Source of the DNA: Sialis fuliginosa
Taxonomy: Eukaryota > Arthropoda > Insecta > Megaloptera > Sialidae
Direction: 5' to 3'
DNA length: 64,000 nucleotides
Assembly (NCBI GenBank): GCA_961205875.1
Contig: OY540816.1
Location: 4,164,701 to 4,228,700 of the forward strand
The notes under the pieces are model-generated. The model worked only from the letters and a program-made list of their open reading frames with translations, did no database searches and was not told the origin of the DNA. Position 1 is the first letter of the stretch; the number at the start of each line of letters is the position of its first letter. Below, piece by piece: positions 46,548-58,878 of this stretch. The translations under genes and the position numbers were made by a program.

Positions 46548-46989
46548 CAATGGATATAGCTAAATATGTTAATTATTACCTATTAAAAGATAACGTGAGT
46601 CATTTATTGTATTTTTACGATGAGTACACAAGAGTTTTTTTAAGTTAAAAAGAAATAAAATTGCAAACAACTAGGTTGGTTTATTTTTAGTAAGAGTGTC
46701 AGATTACTGTAGTGTAACTTTTGTTCTTGAAATAGTGGAAATAAAATAGGAAGATGTTTTAGGTCAGGGATACTTTAAAAAGCTTTTCGTGCGATAATGA
46801 AATTGTTCATAAAATTAAACTGGATGTATGAAATATTTTGTTATTTATGAATTATATTATGATGAAAACGTTTTCTACAATTTGTAAGATTTGCCAAATT
46901 TAGTACGTATGAGTAGGATGCGCGCGTAAAGTTTATACATATTATGTATAAATATATGTAAATAATGTGCTTGAGTACTTTTTGGAGTA
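46548..46989. other. AT-rich intergenic DNA
   Basis: No gene or repeat recognised. Confidence 0.45.
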
Positions 46990-47532
46990 ATAGGCATGAT
47001 GCCAGTAACAAAGTATCATTGAAATTATGATTTTAAATAATGAAATAAGTTAAAAAGATTCTAAAAAATGTATTTATTTTTATATTAAAAGCGAGATTAA
47101 TATGATTTTTGTTAAAATAAAAACGCAAAATAAAGCAATCCGCCATGTTTGATAAAACACCAGTCAGATTGGATGACGTCACGGCTACGTAAACGTAATT
47201 TTTGTTTCATTAATATCTGCACTGTTTATAAATTATTTTGTGGTTTTAAATTATCAATTTAGTCAGTTTTGTGTTACCAAAAGTAAAACCGAGAAACATT
47301 AGCGATGGAACAAGGATTTATTATAGTTGACAATGAATCTTTACATAGGCGTGACGTCAAAAATGCGCAATGACACTTGCGAGCGTTTTGGCGTTAAATT
47401 CAAAATTAGTTCTAAAAGGGTCAATTTTTGTGATTAAACCTTTATTTTCTGCAGAAATAAGCATTTATTTGGAAATAAGAGACACGTAAGATCATCATAA
47501 AATAGTTTTTAAAAATTAGGCATCATACCTAT
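46990..47532. mobile_element. MITE, ATAGGCATGATACC family, copy 2
   Basis: Inverted relative to 14678-15220, with the same ends (ATAGGCATGATGCC and mirror of ATAGGTATGATGCC). Collinear over the full length. No conserved reading frame. Confidence 0.72.
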
Positions 47533-48274
47533 TGTAATTGTACTTATACTTAATACTTTGTACTTGTACTTAAGAATGTACTTAAATACTAATAAATATT
47601 AACTAAATTTTTAATGTAGGTATATTTAAGTAATTTTGTAATTTTTTTTCTTCAAAATACTGGAAATTGAGTCTACTTCAAATAGCAAACTGTCGAGTTT
47701 AGCAGCTGCTATGGATACAGCATCGGCACGTTATGGATAAAAAATAAATGTTAAAATATAATTATTAATTGGCTATATTTATTAACTGTAATTAAGCGAA
47801 CATTACGCCAAATGTTGATTAAAACATAGTTCCCATGCAAAATAACATTATAATTATCTGAAAATGTTTAATTTAGTTAAGTGGCCTTATTATACCACCA
47901 CAGTTTAATAAGGCCCAAAGTTACTTTTTTTTAAGAAATCTTAAAAATGAAAAAATCATTTAAGAAAAGTTGGTTTTCACACTTCTTTAGATTAATAATA
48001 AACCAAAGTTTACCATTAACATAGCCTTTTAATATAAATAACTTATTACCCAAAATATAGCATTTTTAATTTAGGTGGGCCTTATTTGCCTCCATGACCT
48101 TAGACACAATTACAATGCAATTGTGAATTATCTCGTTTGCGTACTACTTTTTGAAATTTTTCTTATTTATAATAAAACATATTTTATACAAAATGGCATA
48201 ATACGAAATATGAACAATTTTGAGTTGTGTCACTTTTTTGGCGGAGGTTTGCCATGATAACTACAAAATAAATA
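47533..48274. other. AT-rich DNA
   Basis: A CTTGTACTTA-like short repeat occurs near 47540-47580. No gene seen. Confidence 0.45.
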
Positions 48275-49120
48275 CGGTCGAGACTTGTTTATTCTATGCC
48301 TTCTGAATCGTTTTGAATCGAGGATATCGCGTTTATTCGAAGTCGAGAAGGGCTCTCACCAAGTTATGTATAGATCCTTGACCAATCAGCGTTGACGCGG
48401 GAATTGACGTCACTACAAAGACGTATTCAAATGTTATAAATGTATAATAGAATATCAATTACAAGAAATCCTTTATTTATTCTTGTCTTCGTATTTTTTG
48501 ATATTTTAACAACATATGTGTATACAAAGAAGTACAAATTCGACATTGCAAAATCATGAAAAAGCTATCACAGACAATTTTGTCTATTCGAGAAGTGTCA
48601 TTTTTACTATTCTTAAGTTGGCAATACGTTCTGTAAATTTGACAGGTTTCTATGATTTTGCAATGTCGAATTTGTACTTCTTTGATTGTATGTGTTGTTA
48701 AAATATCAAAAACTACGAAAACAAGAATAAATGAAGGATTTTTTTGTAATTGATATTCTATTATACATTTATAACATTTGAATACGTCTTCGAGGTGACT
48801 TCAATTCCTGCGCCAACGCTGATTGGTCAAGGAGCTATAGAGACTATGTATGTAAATGTCTTTATATACCTTGATATTTAATATTTATCGTTAATAGTTA
48901 ATAGTGATAGTGAAATAATTTTACTTTACTTTTATTTCGAATATGAGCAAGCTGATAACGACGGTGATAAGTGTCTAATTAATTCTACAAAAATTTCAAA
49001 AATATGTTAGTTTACGCTATGACTCGAGAATGGTGGGAGGTGAAGGAGGAGAATAAATTTCGAATAAACGAAACTCGGCATTTCAGATAAACGAGACTTA
49101 GAATAAACGAGTCCCGACTG
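48275..49120. mobile_element. Pogo-like element containing an inner palindrome
   Basis: Left CGGTCGAGACTTGTTTATTC and right mirror of CAGTCGGGACTCGTTTATTC, each flanked by TA (48273-48274, 49121-49122). Such CAGTCGGGACTCG ends are typical of pogo/Tigger-type elements. Inside, 48383-48560 and 48650-48835 are inverted copies, possibly a second nested foldback. No transposase. Confidence 0.68.
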
Positions 49121-49243
49121 TAACAACAAAATTTTAATTAAAACATTTTTGTAGTGAATTCTCACGACTTTATGAATGATCGCAAGGAAATAGAATTATA
49201 ACATTTTTGTGTGTAATACGTTCATATTTATACAACAACTCAC

Positions 49244-49600
49244 CTGAAAAAATAAACAAAAGCACACCCACTGGTAGTATTTATAAAGCTTTTTATCTTT
49301 CTCACTTCCACCGCCGGAAGGTCCGATTCCAGGATACGGATTGGCCTTACTAATTTTGTAGTAAGACTTTAGCGTATAGGTCGAGTGAATCCAGCAGAAC
49401 GTGTTCACTATATCTTCAGGAATGTCTTTGGTGTGCAAGCATTCGATTGGATTCCCTACATACTGTCTCGTAGTAACAATTAAACTAAAGCCTATCAGCA
49501 TCATAACGGTTATAGAATGATGTAGACGAAATACCGGTGAGTCAATGTGAAGGTGGTTGATTTTAACAAGATTTTTCAGACCTCGAAAGATGTCTAACAT
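49244..49600 (-). CDS. shakB: Innexin first exon, shaking-B-like
   Basis: Encodes 119 residues starting [13 protein letters not shown]. Features: [10 protein letters not shown] into membrane segment 1 (about 29-46), [10 protein letters not shown] with Cys54, [20 protein letters not shown] with Cys69, PYPGIG, and the [14 protein letters not shown] signature leading into membrane segment 2. It matches what I recall of shaking-B (Inx8), the electrical-synapse innexin, more than of other insect innexins, notably HTKDIPED. The exon ends CAG|GTGAGT (49244/49243) in phase 0, a strong donor. No downstream exon was found between here and the left window edge, so the rest is either in an unrecognised short exon or beyond the window. 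The ATG context (AACACAATG) is acceptable. Confidence 0.88.
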
Positions 49601-50429
49601 TGTGTTGGAAGACTTCAGTCAAAAGTCGCTCAGAATGGCGACTTTAGATTGTTTATTGTAATTATTTCAGTTCGATTGCATTCACAATAAGGCTAATGTC
49701 ACTTAAATGTATATATTTTAAATCAACGAATGATTATCACTTGTTCTTGATTCATTTAGAAGTTGTTGCAAATATTAAGGTAATGTCTTTTTTTTAAACC
49801 AAAGTACATTATTCAAACTATGTCACTTTAAAGTTGCGATTATGAAACGTGGTTTATTGTTTTACATAGTTTATATAATTTATTTTATTTATATTATGGC
49901 GATATGTTTGATTTGAGTTTATGTCTTTTTAATTTAATATGCTTCATATTGCTTGATATGTATTTGGTACGTTTGTATTTAGGAAGTACATAATTTTGTA
50001 TTATACTTTTTATTTTTAAATTTCGTATACTTGCTATTATTTACATTTGAATACATTTGTATTTTATTTTATTAAAACTATTTTATTACGAACTCTAATT
50101 TCCTGCATCTAGAAAATAAAACTTTTGTTTTAATAGTTATTAATTTTGATAATATTGTTATTATAAATATCATATACACTTTGAGTATTAATGTTATTAG
50201 CTATGTATGTATATTACAATAAAAATAAATATGTAGTTTTAGAGGTTTTTTAATATTTATTAATGTTAGTATCTTCGTTTAAGTAAGAAATAAACGCTCC
50301 CAAAAATATTATTACTCCAGGTCAACGGTTCCTCAGGGTTCCGCAGAAAAATTCATGGGTTTTGCGTGTTATTTTGTATTTCTTTGCTTATTTTTTACAG
50401 CGTTTAAATCACATTCCTAAATTAAAGCA
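49601..50429 (-). other. Upstream region of the shakB-like exon
   Basis: AT-rich sequence just upstream of the innexin start, where promoter and 5' UTR would lie. I see no convincing motif. A fragment near 50325-50360 (CAGGGTTCCGCAGAAAA) resembles hAT debris. Confidence 0.4.
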
Positions 50430-51088
50430 TCCCGGGAAAAAATTTCAGATCTGAAGTGATCTCGGTTGATCTTCATTTTGGAACAAATCAGTAAATAAAT
50501 AAACTTTTGTCTACCTTAAATAACAAATACACATATACTACCTATATAGAAACCTTGTTTATAATTTAATCAATTAAAAAAAATTGTACAGAAACGTATT
50601 GAATGATATTTGAGGCCCGTGTATTAAATTAATAAATAAATTCACAACTCACCCCCTGTCACAGATGAAGGGTTGTAATTGGTCTCATTCATGGGGGGGC
50701 AAAACAACCCTCTATCTAGCACAGGAGTCGAGATATTTACGATTTTCTATAATGAATACCATAAGTAGCGAAACAGAGAAAAATTCACCTAGTATCTCGA
50801 AGTATTTTTCTCGCTGGATCGAATGAGACCAATTACAACCCTTCATCTGTGACAGGGGGTGAGTTGTGAATTTATTTATTAATTTAATACACGGGCCTCA
50901 AATATCATTCAATACGTTTCTGTACAATTTTTTTTAATTGATTAAATTATAAACAAGGTTAGTATATAGTATATGTGTATTAATTTGTTATTTAAGGTAG
51001 ACAAAAGTTTATTTATCTACAAAGATCTGATTTGTTCCAAAATGAAGATCAACCGAGATCACTTCAGATCTGAAATTTATTCCTGGGT
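50430..51088. mobile_element. Palindromic element sharing the 408-bp repeat unit
   Basis: Arms about 300 bp long are inverted around 50770. The outer part has TCAGATCTGAAGTGATCTCG and mirror; the inner part has CCCCCTGTCACAGATGAAGG and CTATCTAGCACAGGAGTCGA, which also occur in the 408-bp unit of 32566-36001. So that repeat unit exists outside the large element. Confidence 0.72.
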
Positions 51089-51121
51089 AGTTAAAATAAA
51101 CATTATAAAAACATAATTTGT

Positions 51122-51690
51122 TCATATGTGGCCGCGGGCCGCGGGTTGGCCAGCCCTGGCTTAAACGGATGAGATATAACAAAATAATAGAATAACTTAG
51201 AAACTGACAAACTTTAAAAATAGAGATTTCACATTAATTTAATTAGGGAATGTCAATTTATTAAAGAACGTATTTACTTGAAATTGTGTTTAAAAATATG
51301 AAACAAAGTTTAGATTGCATCACGTATACAAAGAGTTAATATAATTTTAAGTACCTACTAAAAAGCTTTTTCCTAATTAGCTATTCGTTAGTGATATTTT
51401 TCTATTATCTTTGTTGAAAGATTAAGCAATATTAATTTGTCAAAATAATAGACTTAACCTAAATTTTACATCTCATTTAAAACATAAGCGTTCTATTTTT
51501 AACAATACGTATTACGTGTTTAAGTACCTGAAGATTTATAGAAATTATTATTAAAAGATTCATCTTTAATAATATATTACTTTTAGTAAATTCGTGTGTA
51601 TATACTTTGAATACGGATACAACATTATAATAATTTAAGTATTGTATGTTTATTGTTTATAATAGCGACATTTTATTATAAACGCTTATA
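51122..51690. other. hAT terminus relic, then AT-rich DNA
   Basis: At 51127-51160 the mirror of CCAGGGCTGGCCAACCCGCG resembles a common hAT end; no partner was confirmed. The remainder has no recognised feature. Confidence 0.4.
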
Positions 51691-52510
51691 AAAAACATCT
51701 GCCAAGTAAATGTACAGTGCTTCCTCGTGTTAAATTCACCAAAGGTAGTTAATTATTGAACAATTTAAATAAAAACCGATAGTGTTTAGATAAATTGCCT
51801 GGAATTGGTAAACCATTTAATTTTTATACAATTTTACTAAAAAATATCAGTTCGAAATTTTTTTTAAAACGCACCTGATTATGTTTTTGTATATTTTTAA
51901 TTTCTTGACAATTTCAATCTAAATCTAAATTTAAGTAAACGTCAAAATAACATTTAAAACGTCAACATGACATTTAACATGTCATAGAAAATAATATCAA
52001 TTTAAAAAAACAAATGACAAATTTTTAAAGCAAAATGACATACATATTTTTAATATATATTTTACAGCAAACGTTGTAGATCTATATTATAGAAAATTTA
52101 ATGCTCTACAAAAAAGATTCAATAAAATTTTCACGTAAAATGTGTCGGTCTTGAGATATCTTGAAAAATAAATATTTTGGGATGTCACCCCTCCCCCTTA
52201 CACACGATTTTGATGATTTTGAAATGGGACCGTCCTCAAGCCAGACCCAACCATCCAATCAAGTTTCATTAATATCGGTTCAGTGGTTCATGAGTTATGC
52301 GTGTGACAAGGATTCAGGGGAGAGACGGATACACGGACGGACAGACAGACAGACACGGAACGAAAAGTGTTTGTCTTGACGTGAAACGGATAGATCAATT
52401 TAAAATTTTGAATTCGGAGAACATTTTTTTTGTCTCAATCTGAAACGATCACAAAGCTTCTCGTATCTTCGATATTGCAAGGAAGCAAAATATATTATCT
52501 AAACTTTTTC
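51691..52510 (+). mobile_element. AACATCTGCCAAGTAAATG family, copy 1
   Basis: Starts AAAAAACATCTGCCAAGT and runs through GTGCTTCCTCGTG, a CACCCCTCCCCC tract, TGAGTTATGCGTGTGACAAG and a GGACAGACAGACAGACAC run. Full copies at 56161-56868 (minus) and 57771-58533 (plus). No coding domain recognised; class unclear. Confidence 0.65.
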
Positions 52511-52744
52511 AAAGTGGATACCGATGTTTTCATTTCGTGGTTTACCTATACATATAAATTAATGTATTCTCAATATATAGTGTGTCCCAGGATAGATGTA
52601 ACAAGAGGTGTAATGAACTTTTTTTTTCGAATTTCAGAATGGCATTTAGTTTATAAACAAAGTTCTCAAAATATGAAAAAATTCACTAAAAAAGTTTGTT
52701 TGAAATACAATTTTGTAACCCTATACCGAATTTCAGAGCATTAA

Positions 52745-52990
52745 AAAAACATCTGCCAAGTAAATGCACAGTGCTTCCTCGTGCCAAATGCACCAAAGGT
52801 AGTTAATTATTGAACAATTTAAATAAAAATCGATAAAGTGCTCAGATAAATTGCCTAGCATTGGTTAACAATTAAATTTTTATACAATTTTAGATATTTA
52901 AAAAAACAAAACACGATTTTTAAGCAAATGGAGATAAATCTTTGTAAGGGAATATTTTACAACAAACGTTGTAGACCTATATTATAGTAT
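52745..52990 (+). mobile_element. AACATCTGCCAAGTAAATG family, 5' fragment
   Basis: Starts AAAAAACATCTGCCAAGTA and follows copy 1 to about CAACAAACGTTGTAGACCTA, then stops. Confidence 0.65.
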
Positions 52991-53032
52991 AAAATTACTG
53001 ATATGAATGTGAATAAGATAAGGATTAACGTT

Positions 53033-54181
53033 ATAGTCCGAGAGGTAAGCGACTAAAATTGCAACTACTTTATAAAAGCTGATTTTTTGATATTACGTCA
53101 CATTTGTGGTGTAGAGATACAGCCTGCAGTCAGTCAGCTAGTTTCGTTAGCGTTTGGCGCCGGGGCGGCTTTATTTTTGTAAAAATGTTGCAACTACTTT
53201 ATAAAATCTGAAAATTTATTTGTAAACAGTATACTAACAAGGGGAAGCAACAGCACGGTTAATGAGAATTTCAATGAGCTTGTGGTATGTCAAACTAGAG
53301 CAAAAATAAAAAGACACGTGTCCAGCAATTTGATCTCATAGGCCTTAATTACAAAGATAATTAACTTTGAAAATTTGTGTATTCAATATAACCGTGTATT
53401 ATGTTCGCTCGAAACACGGCCCTGCGGTCAACGCACTGGCGTCTCGCCTGGAAAACGATGGTTCGAATCTCGTTTTTAAGATTTTGATTTTAATTTTAAT
53501 TTACAATTATTTTTTATTTTTTTGTACACATTACCTCTACCACTTGCGTAAAAATCGATAAATTAGACATAAATAAAACATATATTATTATTGACAATAG
53601 ATGTTTGTGGTTTCTTTCAAGTTTGTTTTTTATTAAAACTTTTCAATTTATTAATTAAAAACTAATGAGTTGTGTCAATAATAAATTAAATTTACTTTAA
53701 AACAAATTAATAATTATGTACTGGCGTATATATCAATATTTTCATGTGAAATCATTTTATTTTTTTATTTTCGGGGTTTAATTCTGAAAAAGTAAATTCT
53801 GTAATTTACTAGTTAATGAAAATATTTTTATTTGGTTTAATTTGTGTGTAAATAATTGAAACAAGATTTTACGACAGCATTATTACACGAACATAATACA
53901 CGGTTATATTGAATACACAAATTTTCAAAGTTAATTATCTTTGTAATTAAGGCCTATGAGATCAAATTGTTGGACACGTGTCTTTTTATTTTTGCTCTAG
54001 TTTGACATACCACAAGCTCATTGAAATTCTCATTAACCGTGCTGTTGCTTTCCCTTGTAAGTAAGAACCCCTTTTATCATAATCAGCCTTCAAAATCTTG
54101 CAACCAGGCACGTCAGCAGCGCGTTTAACTAAACGAGTTTATAAAGTAGTTGCAATTTTTGTCGCTCATCTCTCGGACTAT
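53033..54181. mobile_element. Inverted-repeat element with a tRNA-like centre
   Basis: ATAGTCCGAGAGGTAAGCGA at the left and its near mirror at the right bound arms of about 300-370 bp. The inner arm ends are abrupt at TTATGTTCG on both sides (about 53408 and 53890). The centre begins with a tRNA-like segment. No transposase. Confidence 0.68.
53411..53478 (+). ncRNA. tRNA-derived segment with Pol III A/B boxes (weak)
   Basis: An A-box-like CGGCCCTGCGGT (53417-53428) and a B-box-like GGTTCGAATCT (53460-53470) are 31 bp apart, a normal tRNA/SINE spacing, followed at once by five Ts, a Pol III terminator. D-arm-like GCGGTCAACGC is present, but the T-stem and acceptor stem do not pair well. It is a degenerate tRNA or SINE head, not a working tRNA gene. 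Confidence 0.35.
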
Positions 54182-54241
54182 TAATTTGGAAACCCAACAT
54201 TTATGTAGTAATACATTTATTTCTTAATTATTTTATACATA

Positions 54242-55431
54242 CAGTGCCTTCCAAAAGTTTCGGGCCACCTAAATAACTTTTGAATGGTTTGAAATATAGG
54301 GTTACAATGGGATCACAAAGTCTATTATTTAACAACAACAAAACCCACCTGCTAACCCCCGGGTGGGGGGGGGAGGGAAGATCTAAGAAATCTTAAATGG
54401 CACGTGGAGTTGAGTGAGGGCTCGTTCAAAAGGGCTTCCAAGATAAAAATAACACAGGATTGTCGAGGCCTCTACGATTTTTTTTCGAATTATGATCATT
54501 TGAACATTTCTATTGAGATTAGGTTAAATGTATTTTCAATAAAACAGTCAAGTGCGTGTTGGGCACGCACTTGATAGGTTTCCGTAGTCATTACGATTTA
54601 TAAACAAGAGTTATTTCAATTTTTTTTTATAAACTATTCTAACTACAGTGTTCGTTATAATTTTCATTGAAAGTACTAATTAAAAGCTACATTCTCGAAT
54701 TTTTTCAGATTTTTTGAATAGATAGTTTAAAAATTAAGGAGGAGGGGACGCTCTGATTACGACTGAACGCAAATATATTGTGACTGAAGGGTTAACATCA
54801 AAATATCATATAACATTTTTTGTTGCATTTTAGGAGACCTATCTAATGACCCCCCACTCAGTGGGGTAAGTGAAAAAAAAATGTGAGTTCACTTTTCAGT
54901 CCATGGAAAGGGGGTACAAATTTTTTTTTTCAAAAATCTTATCATTTCTGTTTTTGTGTTATCAGTCTTCGTCCGTATACCAAATTTCATCTTAATCGGC
55001 TTAAATTTTTTGAGGACGGACATGGCGAAACTATAAGGTTTCCTAGTTTTCTACGGAAATCTAAAAATGTCTTAAAATGAAAAAACAGTAGAGTAGAATA
55101 TTGTGGCACAATAAGGACACAACATGCTGATAAACGTTAATTTTTCAATTGGATCTGTTTTTTTCATTTTAGAACATTTTTGAAAATGCATTTAACCTAA
55201 TCTCAATATAAATGTTGAAATGATCATAACTCTTCGAAAAAAATCATAGAGACCTTGTTTTTATCTTGGAAACCCCTTTCGAACGAGACCTCAATCCCAA
55301 GTGCCGTTTAAGATTTCTTGGTTATCCCGTCCCCCGGGGGTGTGCACGTTTTTGTGTTTAAATAACAGACTGTGATTTCATTGTATTATTTACCATGGAT
55401 TTGGCTGATTATTTTTTTGGAAGTCACATTC
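54242..55431. mobile_element. Tc1-like foldback element (CAGTGCCTTCCAAAAG ends)
   Basis: CAGTGCCTTCCAAAAGTTTC follows TA, a Tc1-like end; the right end mirrors GTGACTTCCAAAA before TA. Arms of about 290 bp are inverted copies, sharing GATTAGGTTAAATG and its mirror. The centre is occupied by the GTGCGTGTTGGGCACGCAC repeat. No transposase. Confidence 0.66.
54545..55070. mobile_element. GTGCGTGTTGGGCACGCAC repeat, copy 2 (nested)
   Basis: Collinear with 40580-40990 and extends further, with the ends GGTTTCCGTAGTCATTACG and CTAGTTTTCTACGGAAATCT forming a weak inverted pair. No coding recognised. Confidence 0.6.
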
Positions 55432-56160
55432 TATTAAACATTCAATCTGACCAAAGATTAGCTTCCAAAAATGTATGGTTTTCGAAAAAATTTTTTTTTA
55501 ATTCGTAATTATGTAATCATGAAAATTTATTGTAATTTGTTTCAAATCATGTATAGGTACTACTTGTATATTATACGATTTCATGAAATAAAATAATTTA
55601 GGTACCTACTGTTACAATTATATAGGGATTTATTTCAAAAATTAAAATTATTCATACGTTTGTATAATTTATACTTCCAGCTTCCAGAATAACATAATGT
55701 GTCGCCAAAGAGAATACGTTTTTTTATTTACCCAGTAGCTGTGTGTTTATACACTTACTAATGTATTTTGTTAGAGTTAAACAATTTTCTAACACGAACG
55801 TTCAGCGAACTTCCTTACAGATTGACATATAATTAAATAAATAATACAGAAAATATTTTCATCAAATCACTCTAAAAATAAAAATAAAATAAATAATTTC
55901 TGGAAGAATGAATCAACCTGACACATCCGGTGAAATAAAAATCGTTGGGTTATTTTTCTTCGAATTGCCGGTATTCATTGTTATTAATAACAGAATTATT
56001 TTTAGTTTCGTGAAACATCTTCGGTAAACATTTGTAAAGTTGGAAATTTTATTCCATATTTTTATCATAACAAACAAAAAGTAAAGTTTATATAGTTTAA
56101 GTTTTGAACTTTTAAACATTTGTATAGTGAAACTATATAGAGTGATTATGATGTAATATT
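55432..56160. other. AT-rich intergenic DNA
   Basis: No gene or bounded repeat recognised. Confidence 0.45.
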
Positions 56161-56868
56161 CTTCCTCGCAATATAGAAGATACGAGAAGCTTTGTGATCG
56201 TTTTAAATTAAGACAAAAAAAATGTTCTTCGATTTCAGAATTTTAAATTGATCTCTCCTTTTTACGCCAAGACAAACACTTTTCGTTCCGTGTCTGTCTG
56301 TCTGTCCGTGTGTCCGTCCGTCCGTCAGTCCCCTGAATCCTTGCCACACGCATAACTCATGAACCACTGAACTGATATTAATGAAACTTGGTTGGATCTG
56401 GTTTGAAAGTGGGAGGGGTGACATCCTAAAATATTTATTTTTTCAAGATGTCTCAAGAAAGATACATGTTACGTACAAATTGTATACGATATTTTTTGTA
56501 GAGCATTCAATTTCCTATACTACAGCGTTTGTTGTAAAATATTCCCTTACAAAGATTTATTTCAATTTGCTTTTAAAAATCGTGTTTTGTTCTTTTAAAT
56601 TGATATTTACTTTGATATATTAAATGTCATTTTGAAGTTTAGATAAATTTAGATTTAGATTGAAATTGTTAAAAAATTAAAAATGTGTCTTAAGAAAAAT
56701 TTCAAACTAATATTTTTTAATAAAATTGTATAAAAATTAAATGGTTAACCAATGTTAGGTAATTTATCTGAGCACTTTATCGGTTTTTATTTAAATTGTT
56801 CAATAATAAACTACCTTTGGTGAATTTAGCACGAGGAAGCACTGTGCATTTACTTGGCAGATGTTTTT
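56161..56868 (-). mobile_element. AACATCTGCCAAGTAAATG family, copy 2
   Basis: Minus-strand copy ending with the mirror of ACATCTGCCAAGTAAATGC. A CTGTCTGTCTGTCC run marks the microsatellite. A second short minus-strand end fragment is at about 57040-57125. Confidence 0.65.
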
Positions 56869-57434
56869 TAACGTAATAACTGAAAACGGATGTTTACTGT
56901 TGTAAATTTTTGAATTTTCTAATTATTTTTGAAATAAGAAAAAAATGTTTTAGATAAATGTCGAGTATGTTATAGTCTATAATTTATTCCCCATACATTT
57001 TTTTCCAACATTTATGATTTAGCCAGAAAACTATCGGGTTTTATTTAAATTGTTCAATAATTAACTACCTTTGGTGAATTTGGCACAAGGAAGCACTGTG
57101 CATTTACTTGGCAGATGTTTTTTTTGCTTTACGATTTAACTCTTTAAAGATATTTTAAGATTTTTAAAAAGATTAAATTCATTGAATATATGATAAGACT
57201 TTAACGATAGAAAATAATTAATGCATGTATATTTGGTTTTAATTGTTTATTTTATAAAAGTGTGCCATCACAATTTACGTAGTTTGTATATATATTTAAT
57301 GCATTACATTTTCATCATGTAATCTGGACCTTATAATCCATTAGAAATCATTGAGGGCTTTTGAAAATTTTTTACGTATCTAAATTAAGAGAAGGATACT
57401 TATTTTATTTAAACATACATACATGTACATAAGT
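56869..57434. other. Repeat fragments and AT-rich DNA
   Basis: About 56870-57025 resembles the interior of 36550-37335 (AACTGAAAACGGATGTTTAC). About 57040-57125 is an inverted end fragment of the AACATCTGCC family. The rest shows nothing. Confidence 0.5.
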
Positions 57435-57598
57435 CAAGCGTGGATTCAGGGGAGGGTCATGGGGGACATGACCCCCCCAAATCTCAGAAAATTAAGCAAA
57501 TTAAATAGAAAAATGCTTATTAAATACACTAAGATATCTTTTTTGTCCATGTCACAGTCCATGACCCCCCCCAAATTATAAACCTAGATCCGCACCTG
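57435..57598. mobile_element. Small hAT MITE (164 bp)
   Basis: Exact 8-bp duplication ACATAAGT (57427-57434, 57599-57606); ends CAAGCGTGGATTCAGGGG and mirror of CAGGTGCGGATCTAGG; C-runs with ATGACCCCCCC at both sides. No coding. Confidence 0.83.
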
Positions 57599-57770
57599 AC
57601 ATAAGTGCATAATAATACTCTTATAATATGATGTTGTATAAATGTACACATATTATGAATTACAAAAGTAGTTTAGAATAATAAGACTATATTATCGTCT
57701 TATTGTTAATTTGACATACACAGTAGCAGCAATATTTGCCGAACTGAAGGTTCTGTATTGTATTGAAAAA

Positions 57771-58533
57771 CATCTGCCAAGTAAATGCACAGTGCTTCCT
57801 CGTGCTAAATTCACCAAAGGTAGTTAATTATTCAACAATTTAAATAAAAACCGATAGTGTTTATATAAATTGCCTTAATTTTTTTACAATTTTACTAAAA
57901 AATATTAGTTCGAAATTTTTCTTAAAACGCACCTGAATATTTTTTCATATATTTTTAATTTTTTGGAAACTTCAATCTAAATTTAAATTTATGCAAATGT
58001 CAAAATGACATTTAAAACGTGAAAATGACATTTAATACATCCAAGCAATATCAATATAGAAAAACAAAACACGAATTTTAAAAATAAATTGAGATAAATC
58101 ATTGTAAGGGAATATTTTATAACAAACGTTGTAGACCCATATTATAGGAAATTAATGCTCTACAAAAAATATTCTATAAAATTTTCACGTAACACGTGTC
58201 GTTCTTGAGATATCTTGAAAAAATTAATATTTTGTGTCACCCCTCCCCCTTACATACGATTTTGATGATTTTGAAATGGGACCGTCCTCAAGCCAGACCC
58301 AAAGTTCAATAATATCGGTTTAGTGGTTCATGAGTTATGCGTGTGACAAGGATTCAGGGGACAGACGGACGAACGGACGGACAGACAGACAGACACTGAA
58401 CGAAAAGTGTTTGCGTTGACGTGAAACGGATAAATCAATTTAAAATTTTGAAATCGGAGAACATTTTTTTTATCTCAATCTGAAACGATCACATAGCTTC
58501 TCGTATTTTCGATATTGCGAGGATGCAAAATAT
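57771..58533 (+). mobile_element. AACATCTGCCAAGTAAATG family, copy 3
   Basis: Collinear with 51691-52510, ending near TATTGCGAGGATGCAAAAT. Shares CCGTCCTCAAGCCAGACCCA and the CAGACAGACAGACAC run. Confidence 0.65.
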
Positions 58534-58544
58534 ACAGTTATATT

Positions 58545-58878
58545 CAGGGGTGTGCTGGCAAACATTTAACAACCGGCTCGCTATATAAAAAAATATGCCT
58601 TACGCATAATTTTTAATGCCCTGTTGTAGTTTATTCAACCGAGTATGACTTTTTATTCTTAAACACAAATTATAAACGATTGGCAGTATGTATGTAGCAT
58701 ATGTATTACAAAGGCTTTATCGGTAGAGCGTGGAGCCGAACCGAAACCAACAGATACCGCGTGAAAACGAAAACATGTAAAATGGTCTGAACTTTTATTC
58801 GCGGGATAATTTAACAACCGGCTCGCCGATTTTCAAAAATCTTAACAACCGTTTCGAGCCGGCTCCAGCACACTCTTG
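58545..58878. mobile_element. Small hAT element (334 bp)
   Basis: CAGGGGTGTGCTGG and the mirror of CAAGAGTGTGCTGGAGCC as ends; flanks GTTATATT and GTTATATC match at 7 of 8 bases. AACAACCGGCTCGC recurs near each end. No transposase. Confidence 0.75.

Noticed and set aside
52161-52744. 72- and 104-codon frames in the AACATCTGCC repeat family
   Set aside because: They are not preserved in the other copies and contain no known domain.
53411-53478. Functional tRNA gene
   Set aside because: A and B boxes look acceptable but the T-stem and acceptor stem do not pair, and the T run falls where the acceptor stem should be.
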